DNA of 24,378 nucleotides, taken from positions 1-24,378 of the forward strand of contig JANOAR010000236.1 of NCBI GenBank assembly GCA_031411235.1. Direction: 5' to 3'. A program made the translations under genes and the position numbers. Below are positions 8,373 to 13,951 of the stretch, in pieces. Position 1 is the stretch's first letter. Every line of letters begins with the position of its first letter. The notes beneath the pieces are model-generated. The model worked only from the letters and a program-made list of their open reading frames with translations, did not search any database and was not told the DNA's origin. Origin of the DNA: JANOAR01 sp031411235. Lineage in GTDB: Bacteria > Verrucomicrobiota > Verrucomicrobiia > Verrucomicrobiales > Verrucomicrobiaceae.

Positions 8373-8390
8373 TTGTGAAATTTTTCACAA
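8373..8390. promoter_or_regulatory. Perfect Rex-type operator
   Basis: A perfect 7-bp inverted repeat, TTGTGAA-ATTT-TTCACAA, identical to the consensus for the NADH/NAD+-sensing repressor Rex (TTGTGAA-N4-TTCACAA). It lies 43 nt before the nuoF ATG and 128 nt before the divergent oxidoreductase ATG. The inner part also fits TGTGA-N6-TCACA, so a CRP/FNR-family protein is the alternative reader. The NADH-related neighbour favours Rex. Confidence 0.7.
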
Positions 8391-8397
8391 AACCCCC

Positions 8398-8425
8398 TTG
8401 CCCGTCTTTCTCGCGCTCCGATACT
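8398..8425 (+). promoter_or_regulatory. Possible nuoF promoter
   Basis: TTGCCC (8398-8403) and GATACT (8420-8425) are separated by 16 bp and match sigma-70 boxes only partly. If used, the transcript would start almost at the nuoF ATG (8434), and the Rex-type site would end 7 bp upstream of the -35 box. Weak on sequence alone. Confidence 0.25.
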
Positions 8426-8433
8426 CGCGCTCC

Positions 8434-9825
8434 ATGACCCCCGTTGAATACCTCCCTGGCAAGCTGCCCCACGCTCGCGAGCATCGCCTTATCTTCCGCA
8501 ATGTTGACCGCGCGGGCTACGACGCCAGCATCGACTGCTACCTGCGCGATGGCGGCTACGAACAACTGCGCAAGGCCATCAAGATGGAGCCCCAGGCCAT
8601 CACCAACGAAGTCAAAACGGCTGGCCTGCGTGGCCGTGGCGGCGCGGGTTTCCCCACGGGAGTGAAGTGGGGCTTCATCCCGCCCACCAACACCAAGCCC
8701 GTCTATCTCATCTGCAACGCCGATGAGTCCGAGCCCGGCACCTTCAAGGATCGCTACATCATGCACCAGGATCCGCATCAGCTCATCGAGGGCATGTTGA
8801 TCTCCTGCTTCGCGGTGAAGGCCGCGCTCAGCTACATCTACGTGCGCGAGGAGTTCCCCGAAGCCGCACGCATCTTGGAGAAGGCCATCGAAGAGGCCGG
8901 CAGCAAAGGCTTCCTGGGAAAGAACATCCTCGGCACCGCCTTCAGTTGCGAAATCTATGTGCATCGCGGCGCAGGAGCCTACATCTGCGGCGAAGAGACG
9001 GGCCTCATCGAGTCCCTCGAAGGCAAGCGCCCCTACCCGCGCATCAAGCCCCCGTACTTCCCCGCTGCGCTCGGGCTCTACATGAGCCCCACCATCGTCA
9101 ACAACGTCGAGAGCCTCTGCCATGTGAAGCACATCATCGCCATGGGCGGCGCGGAATACGCCAAGCTCGGCACCCCCAACAACACCGGCACGCGCATCCT
9201 CTGCGTCAGCGGCGACGTGGTGAAGCCCGGCTACTACGAGGTGCAAGTCGGCAAGGTCACGCTCGGCGAAGTCATCAACGACCTCTGCGGTGGCATGAAG
9301 CCAGGCCGAAGCCTGAAGGCCGTCATTCCCGGCGGCTCATCGTCCAAGGTGCTGCGCGCCGATGAGAAATTTAAACTCAAGGACGGACGCGAGCTAAGCA
9401 TCTGGGACATCCCGATGGACTTCGATACCATGGCCGCCTGCGGCAGCATGGCGGGCTCGGGCGGTGTCATCATCATGGACGACAGCCGCAGCATGGCCTG
9501 GGTCATCAACAACCTGAACACGTTCTACCAGCACGAGAGCTGCGGCCAATGCACCCCCTGCCGCGAAGGCAGCCCGTGGATGGCCAAGATCAGCGACCGC
9601 ATCGTCGCCGGCAACGCCAGCCCCGACGATGTGGACATGCTGGAGCAGGTGGCCAACCAGATCGAAGGCAAAACCATCTGCGCCTTCGGCGAAGCCGCTG
9701 CGTGGCCGACGCAGAGCTTCGTGAAGAAGTTCCGCGACGAGATCAAAGCCGCCACCAAGCCCGACCTCGCAGGCCGCATCGTCAATGCCGAGACGCTCGT
9801 CGCTGCGGCTGGCTTGGGGGTTTAG
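8434..9825 (+). CDS. nuoF: NADH-quinone oxidoreductase subunit F
   Basis: 463 aa, close to the usual NuoF length. The start is the ATG reading MTPVEYLPGKLP. The same frame is open for another kilobase upstream, but that part is only the antisense of the oxidoreductase gene. NuoF is the complex I entry subunit that takes hydride from NADH onto FMN. FMN/NADH-binding glycine-rich segments are at 64-81 (GLRGRGGAGFPTGVKWGF) and about 179-197 (GAGAYICGEETGL). The N3 [4Fe-4S] cluster ligands are C370, C373 and C376 (ESCGQCTPCREG) plus C416 (KTICAFG). All functional residues seem intact. nuoE and nuoG do not flank it, so it stands apart from the rest of complex I. NAD-linked hydrogenase or formate dehydrogenase flavoproteins are related alternatives. 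Confidence 0.93.
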   Translation: MTPVEYLPGKLPHAREHRLIFRNVDRAGYDASIDCYLRDGGYEQLRKAIKMEPQAITNEVKTAGLRGRGGAGFPTGVKWGFIPPTNTKPVYLICNADESEPGTFKDRYIMHQDPHQLIEGMLISCFAVKAALSYIYVREEFPEAARILEKAIEEAGSKGFLGKNILGTAFSCEIYVHRGAGAYICGEETGLIESLEGKRPYPRIKPPYFPAALGLYMSPTIVNNVESLCHVKHIIAMGGAEYAKLGTPNNTGTRILCVSGDVVKPGYYEVQVGKVTLGEVINDLCGGMKPGRSLKAVIPGGSSSKVLRADEKFKLKDGRELSIWDIPMDFDTMAACGSMAGSGGVIIMDDSRSMAWVINNLNTFYQHESCGQCTPCREGSPWMAKISDRIVAGNASPDDVDMLEQVANQIEGKTICAFGEAAAWPTQSFVKKFRDEIKAATKPDLAGRIVNAETLVAAAGLGV

Positions 9826-10277
9826 GCTTGTAGTATGGCTGGGAGCGCTGGGGTTCGCCCGGCTTTGCTACGCGGCGGATCCTCAGCGTTGCGCAGGGCT
9901 GGTATAGCCCGCCCGGTTGGGGCTTCGGAGGCTGGCTGCGCCAGGAGCGCTTCGCTTGTTGTTGGGCCTTGAGCCATTGGCAAAAACACGGCTAAAAGCG
10001 GCTCATCCGAGATGTGGGCGTGCCCAGGCAAGGCGTTCGGATGGAGTTCCCCGTGGCCTCCCGCCCCAGCACACCAGAGATGGGGCAAAAGATGCTTGCG
10101 TGTCTCTCCCCCGCCTGAACATAACGCCCCCATGATACCCACTCCCACCCCGCCTTCCGGTCGGAAAAGTCCGCCCAGCGTGTGTTATGCAACAAATTTG
10201 TCGGTTTTGCGCTTCCTGGCAGTGATATTTAACAGGACGCGTGTGGCTGAGTCATAGGTTAGGCGATGCTATGCGCT
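9826..10277. other. Intergenic region, no convincing gene
   Basis: About 450 bp without a believable ORF. The first ~300 bp are very GC-rich with short inverted repeats, for example a 5-bp stem at 9896-9910 (gggct/agccc). The last ~100 bp are more AT-rich and hold a 10-bp perfect palindrome at 10192-10201 (acaaatttgt). I see no clear terminator, promoter or RNA gene. A 108-codon frame on the - strand is Pro/Ala-rich and looks like chance. Confidence 0.5.
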
Positions 10278-10772
10278 ATGACTTCTAAACGAGACATCAT
10301 GCGATTGTGCCTGCTTGGTGTGCCTTCTATCGTATCTGCAGGCGCTCTTCAGGACGGCGAACCCACGCTCGACAACTACAACTTACTCGGGCGCGTCACT
10401 GAGATGCTTCGCACGATTCAGCACGACCAGCTTCGTCCGCACATATCCAAGCAAGACGGGAGGATTTTCGCCTACTACCTCAATCAAATTAGTTTCGTCG
10501 GTCGCTGCGAGACCGTCGCTGGCCCACGCAACATCGTCTTTTGTGGCTATACCCGCTCTGCGGCCTACACCGACGGAACCACTGGCCCAGCTCACGGTCA
10601 TCGGTTTGTGCTATTCCTCAACGACAAGCTGGAACTCGACTTCTTCAACAGAACAGAAGCTTGGATTCACGAGGTGTCTCTGGATGGCAGCATCCTCGCC
10701 GTTGAACACAACAAGCTCGACCTGCGAACTCAATCAGGATTCAAGTATTGCCGAGATGTGGCGCCTTTGTAG
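10278..10772 (+). CDS. Unrecognised probable exported protein
   Basis: 164 aa from the ATG reading MTSKRDIMRLC; ATGs at 10266 and 10299 are alternatives. I do not recognise the family. The N-terminus could be a signal peptide: a basic start, then LCLLGVPSIVSAGA and a possible cut after AGA. The rest has a mixed, globular composition with aromatic and charged residues (RIFAYYLNQISFVGRC, GHRFVLFLNDKLELDFF) and four Cys after the signal region. It reads as beta-rich. An overlapping frame (10315-10860) is Ser/Thr-rich and less protein-like. The gene stands alone between two gene-poor stretches and seems more AT-rich than its neighbours, which may indicate a recent arrival. The function cannot be inferred. 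Confidence 0.55.
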   Translation: MTSKRDIMRLCLLGVPSIVSAGALQDGEPTLDNYNLLGRVTEMLRTIQHDQLRPHISKQDGRIFAYYLNQISFVGRCETVAGPRNIVFCGYTRSAAYTDGTTGPAHGHRFVLFLNDKLELDFFNRTEAWIHEVSLDGSILAVEHNKLDLRTQSGFKYCRDVAPL

Positions 10773-10874
10773 CACGATGCAAACTCCGAATCCCGCAACG
10801 CCTAACCCTCAAGTTTGCTTTGAGATTGGCGTCGATAACTCTACTGGGTTTTTAACTTAGCTGCCAATCCTCAA

Positions 10875-10970
10875 AGCTAGCGGTTGTTGGATCCTGCTTT
10901 GCCGCGAAGCGGCTCCACCCAGGCGAAGCGCATCTCGCAGAGCCGCGCAGCAGGATAACCCCGGCTAGCT
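10875..10970. repeat. Imperfect 96-bp inverted repeat
   Basis: The outer ends AGCTAGC/GCTAGCT and the next segments ATCCTGCT/AGCAGGAT pair exactly, and an inner pair gcggctc/gagccgc (10909-10915 with 10940-10946) continues the fold. About 22 bp in total can pair around a ~24-nt apical loop. It lies in the gene-poor gap 10773-11052, between the orphan gene and the haemoglobin gene, which converge. It could be a terminator-like structure, a MITE-like remnant or an RNA element. I see nothing else in this gap. Confidence 0.5.
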
Positions 10971-11052
10971 CTTGCCGCCGCCTTTTGCCGTAACTCCTCG
11001 CCCTTCGCGGCTCTTGGGGCGGGTGCCCCTCTCAGTTTCAAGCCACCCCCTC

Positions 11053-11427
11053 TCAACGATTCCGCATCGAGTCGGCCACTTGGGCGAAAAAGGCGGACAG
11101 TAACTCTGCGGCAGCCTCGGGCAGTTGCGCTTCCAGCATCGCTTCGCCCATGAGTTGCATCCAGCGATCTCGCTCCGCCACGCCGATGGCGAAGGGCATG
11201 TGCCTGCCGCGCAGACGCGGATGCCCTCGCTCCTCGATGTAGGTCGGTGGGCCGCCGAGGCGATACACAATGAAGTCCGCCAGCCGCTTCTCTGCGCCTG
11301 CCCAGTCATCACCGGGATACATCAGACCGATCAGAGCGTCCTCGCGCACACGGCGGTAAAACCCTGCTACCATGCGGCGCAGGCAGTCCTCGCCCACAGC
11401 AGCGCAGAGTGTATCAATCGTAAACAT
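11053..11427 (-). CDS. Truncated haemoglobin (group II type)
   Basis: 124 aa, typical of the 2-on-2 globins. I use the ATG reading MFTIDTLCAAVG. An ATG three codons upstream (11436) is possible. The longer frame would overlap the divergent lipoprotein gene's leader. The match to the family is strong: VAGFYRRVRED with B10 Tyr (Y24), LMYPGDDW, then the hallmark YIEERGHPRLRGRHMPFAIG with the proximal haem-ligating His (H76). A Trp follows in ERDRWMQLM, consistent with the G8 Trp of group II. Such proteins bind O2 or NO in the cytoplasm and are linked to NO or peroxide detoxification or to respiration under low oxygen. There is no partner gene beside it, and the frame upstream is divergent. Confidence 0.9.
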   Translation of the reverse strand: MFTIDTLCAAVGEDCLRRMVAGFYRRVREDALIGLMYPGDDWAGAEKRLADFIVYRLGGPPTYIEERGHPRLRGRHMPFAIGVAERDRWMQLMGEAMLEAQLPEAAAELLSAFFAQVADSMRNR

Positions 11428-11549
11428 GGCTGCCATCAGTAGCGCTATTTGCCCTGGGCGCGAGAGGCCAAGTGGGCTGGCAAACTTTTCTCCTGCGCAT
11501 AAAGAAAATTGAATGTTCCCCAGGCTCCATAGTCCATAGTTGCCCCACC

Positions 11550-12050
11550 ATGAAAACACTGCTCCTGCCCCTTCTCACCGTCGTTGCACTTGCCCTCTGC
11601 CTCACTTCCTGCGTCCCCTTGGACGATCCCTACTTCGCTGGTGGTGGCGGCGGCGGATACAGCAGCGGCAGCACGGGCTACGCCCGCAGCTACTCGGACT
11701 ACGGCGGCAGCAGCAGCCAGCGCTACTACAATGACGACGGCCACAACCACGGCGGCAGCTATGGTAGCCACCAGCCCCACGGCTATGTTTCCTCTGGCTA
11801 CGGCTACTCCTCAAGCTCCCGTTTGTGCAGCGTCTGCCGCCGCAATCCCTGCGTCTGCCGCCAGCACAACGACAACCACGGCAGCAGCGGAAACCATAGC
11901 AGCAGCCACAGCAACAACAGCAGTGACGAGAAAAAATACGAGTATCGTGGCTCGGTAGGCCGTGGGGATTCCAAGCCTGAGGGCAATCACACCCGCGACT
12001 GGTACAAGGAGCGCGGCTACCCGCTGAAAAACCTGCGCCCAGCGAATTAA
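11550..12050 (+). CDS. Small Gly/Ser/Tyr-rich lipoprotein with Cys cluster
   Basis: 166 aa. The start is the ATG reading MKTLLLPLLTVVALALC, a lipoprotein signal ending in LTSC (lipid-modified C21). The mature part is low-complexity, rich in Gly, Ser, Tyr and His (about 30-90). It then has a tight cluster RLCSVCRRNPCVCRQH with C93, C96, C101 and C103 and a His at 106. A Ser/His/Asn-rich stretch and a more ordered tail, HTRDWYKERGYPLKNLRPAN, follow. The Cys/His set could bind a metal or form disulfides. I do not recognise a family. Its stop lies 7 bp from the arsC stop, convergent, with no terminator between. It is divergent from the haemoglobin gene. Confidence 0.8.
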   Translation: MKTLLLPLLTVVALALCLTSCVPLDDPYFAGGGGGGYSSGSTGYARSYSDYGGSSSQRYYNDDGHNHGGSYGSHQPHGYVSSGYGYSSSSRLCSVCRRNPCVCRQHNDNHGSSGNHSSSHSNNSSDEKKYEYRGSVGRGDSKPEGNHTRDWYKERGYPLKNLRPAN

Positions 12051-12057
12051 GCAGTGG

Positions 12058-12486
12058 CTACGCGCCATCGCCCCGCCCTGCGGCGTAGGCTTCAAACACC
12101 CGCCGTATCTCATCCCGCACGCGGCGGAAGACGGCCATCTGCTCGGCCTCACTACCCGTGGCGTGGGCCGGGTCATCAAAGCCCCAGTGGTGGCGATTGA
12201 CCTGGCCGGGGAACATGGGGCAGGCTTGGTCGGCGTTGCCACAGACGGTGATGACGGTCTCCACGCCCTGGCTTAAAAACTCATCCAGGTGCTTGGAGCG
12301 ATGCTCGGAGATGTCGATGCCTATCTCGGCCATCGCCGCGATAGCCAGCGGATGCACATAACCCGCAGGCCTTGAGCCCGCGCTGGCTACGCGCAGGGTG
12401 CCCTTGCAGGCGTTGCGCAGTATGCCCTCGGCGAGGTGGCTGCGGCAGGAGTTTCCGGTGCAGAGAATGAGGACGAGCGGGGGCAT
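12058..12486 (-). CDS. arsC: Arsenate reductase, LMW phosphatase type (thioredoxin-coupled)
   Basis: 142 aa, full length for the family. The P-loop CTGNSCRS carries the nucleophilic Cys C9 and Arg R15. The two further redox Cys are C82 and C89 (ITVCGNADQACPMFPG), at the spacing of the well-studied thioredoxin-dependent ArsC enzymes. It reduces arsenate to arsenite through a Cys9-Cys82-Cys89 disulfide relay in the cytoplasm. The start is ATG. It follows the DUF6428 gene by 19 bp on the same strand, so the two are probably co-transcribed. No ArsR repressor or arsenite efflux gene is in the window. A protein tyrosine phosphatase role is less likely, given the extra Cys pair and HWGFDDPA. Confidence 0.93.
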   Translation of the reverse strand: MPPLVLILCTGNSCRSHLAEGILRNACKGTLRVASAGSRPAGYVHPLAIAAMAEIGIDISEHRSKHLDEFLSQGVETVITVCGNADQACPMFPGQVNRHHWGFDDPAHATGSEAEQMAVFRRVRDEIRRVFEAYAAGRGDGA

Positions 12487-12505
12487 ATGGGCTTGGGGTA
12501 AGAGG

Positions 12506-12940
12506 CTAGACGCAGCACGCGCTGCCGGGCAGGCACACTTCCTTCGCGAGACAGTCGGTGTGGCGTAGGCCGAGGTGCAAATAGACGACGCCGTCCTCGG
12601 CGGAATGGCCCGTGAGTGGGAATTGCGTCACCCGTTCCTCCTCATACTCGACCTGCACCGGCAGCGACTCATCCGCCACCAACGCACGACCTTTGCCAAG
12701 GATGGCGGCGAGTTTGCCCGCTTGGATGCGATGGTCTTCATCATCGGCCACCCATGTCTGCAACAAACAATGCGCGTCCTGCCGCATGGTGCCGCCGCAG
12801 TCGATGAAGCGCTTATCCACGCGCCCCACTTCGGTAACGTGGGCGTGGGCTGGGATCAGCCCGCCATCGGGTAGTAGGAAGCGCACTTCAGCTTCCGCTG
12901 GGGCAGTGTCGAGGAGGTGGTGAAGGTCGGCGAAGTTCAT
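12506..12940 (-). CDS. DUF6428 family protein, arsC partner
   Basis: 144 aa from the ATG reading MNFADLHHLLD. The 16 codons before it are not family-like. The sequence has the features I know from DUF6428 proteins: FLLPDGGLIPAHAHVTEVG, RFIDCGGTMR, WVADDEDHRIQAGKL and a Cys-rich tail, DCLAKEVCLPGSACCV. It has no signal peptide or membrane helix. The biochemical function of the family is unknown to me. It is often found beside arsenic genes, and here arsC follows 19 bp downstream. The His pair in PAHAHV and the C-terminal Cys set could bind metal or arsenite; that is inference only. Confidence 0.85.
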   Translation of the reverse strand: MNFADLHHLLDTAPAEAEVRFLLPDGGLIPAHAHVTEVGRVDKRFIDCGGTMRQDAHCLLQTWVADDEDHRIQAGKLAAILGKGRALVADESLPVQVEYEEERVTQFPLTGHSAEDGVVYLHLGLRHTDCLAKEVCLPGSACCV

Positions 12941-13017
12941 GGTGAAACGAGGGCATGGTGCTCTGGCACGGGGCGTCGAGGCCCACAACCAACGATTCTG
13001 TCACGCGCCTGGATGCC

Positions 13018-13839
13018 TCAACTACGCGGGCGCTTCGCCTTGGCCAAGGCCACCTTGGCCGTGCGCACTTTCATCGTGATCAACTCCCGCTGCAAAGCGG
13101 TGTTGCGCTGGGCGGCGTGGGCGAGTTGGGACTCTAGGTCAGCGAGCCGGGTTTCATCCGGTTCGGGCAGCGGAGAAATCGCAGCAAGGGTGACGGCGTG
13201 GCCGTTCGTGCCATTGAGCTTGGGCTCATCGGCCAAGGCTGGGAGTGGCAGCAGCGGTGCCGCCTCCGCCGCAGGCTGGAGTTCCACGGAAGGCGCAGCG
13301 AGGGCTTCGGCCTGTGGTTCGTCAGCAGCAGGCTCAATGAACTGCGGCAGAGACAGACCCGTCGCAGAACCACGCTCTAGCTCCAGGAGACGAGCCTTGG
13401 CGAAGGGCAACTCGGCGCACATGCCCCGCAGGACATCGAGCTGCGTGCGCAACTCGAGCTGGGTCTTGTCGGCGGACTTCGAGGCGTCATCGAACAATTT
13501 TTGCAAGCGCTCAAAACGCGCTTCGCCCATCGTCAGTTGCCCTGCCGTGGCAGCGCGAAAGGTGTCGAACTGCTGCTGCAACTGGCTACGCCATTCAGCA
13601 GCGTCATCGCGGGCCGAGGCAAGGTCGCGTTGCGCCCGCAGCAAGTGGATTTCCAAGTCATTACGGCTCTGCCGCAGCAGGGAATGCGCACGGCTGGTGA
13701 TGCTGAGTCGGATGGCTAAAAGAATCGCGCCAACGCCAAACAAGGCGGCAGCAAGAGCAAAGGGTTGGGCTTCAAGGGGTATGGAGTTCACGCGGGCGAA
13801 AGAAGCAGGTAGCGATCCAAGTCGCAACTGTTGAAACAT
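13018..13839 (-). CDS. Membrane-anchored coiled-coil protein
   Basis: 273 aa from the ATG reading MFQQLRLGSLPAS. The start is uncertain: ATG 13905 would overlap the divergent promoter region, and GTG 13791 (NSIPLEAQPFAL) would put the helix right at the N-terminus. One transmembrane helix is at about 26-44 (FALAAALFGVGAILLAI). A long heptad-rich helix follows (LRQSRNDLEIHLLRAQRDLA and onward to ~150). Then comes an Ala/Pro/Glu-rich linker, a second short coiled coil near the C-terminus (LADLESQLAHAAQRNTALQ) and a basic tail, KRPRS. The overall plan recalls RmuC- or EzrA-like scaffolds but lacks their domains. I do not assign a family. It is upstream of the arsenic pair with a 77-bp gap. Confidence 0.65.
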   Translation of the reverse strand: MFQQLRLGSLPASFARVNSIPLEAQPFALAAALFGVGAILLAIRLSITSRAHSLLRQSRNDLEIHLLRAQRDLASARDDAAEWRSQLQQQFDTFRAATAGQLTMGEARFERLQKLFDDASKSADKTQLELRTQLDVLRGMCAELPFAKARLLELERGSATGLSLPQFIEPAADEPQAEALAAPSVELQPAAEAAPLLPLPALADEPKLNGTNGHAVTLAAISPLPEPDETRLADLESQLAHAAQRNTALQRELITMKVRTAKVALAKAKRPRS

Positions 13840-13951
13840 TTCGGAACGACGAAGGAAAGGTCCGCGTAGTAGCGCAAAAGAGGCCAAGCCGCAGAAAAAC
13901 TGCATGACAGAAAAACCTCCGAGGGGCCTATGTACAGCTCAAACAAACTTT

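Noticed and set aside
8375..8388. CRP site (TGTGA-N6-TCACA) instead of Rex
   Set aside because: Kept only as the alternative. The full 18-bp symmetry with TTGTGAA arms and a 4-bp centre is the Rex shape, and the neighbour is an NADH enzyme.
7357..8433. A long in-frame N-terminal extension of nuoF (the frame is open from 7357)
   Set aside because: It is the antisense of the intact Gfo/Idh/MocA gene, has no domain, and would make NuoF 359 residues too long. The NuoF N-terminus starts cleanly at 8434.
8290..9246. 318-codon frame on the - strand across nuoF
   Set aside because: Antisense of a strongly conserved gene; Ala/Val/Asp/His-rich without recognisable motifs.
9822..10148. 108-codon frame on the - strand in the intergenic region
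   Set aside because: Pro/Ala-rich chance frame in GC-rich DNA, overlapping the end of nuoF and lacking any start context or motif.
10315..10860. 181-codon frame overlapping the orphan gene
   Set aside because: Very Ser/Thr-rich with no signal or fold-like pattern, whereas the overlapping 10278-10772 frame has a signal-like N-terminus and balanced composition.
12917..13834. 305-codon + strand frame opposite the coiled-coil gene
   Set aside because: Ser/Arg/Ala-rich, low-information protein text. The opposite frame has a membrane helix and regular heptads, so it is the likelier gene.
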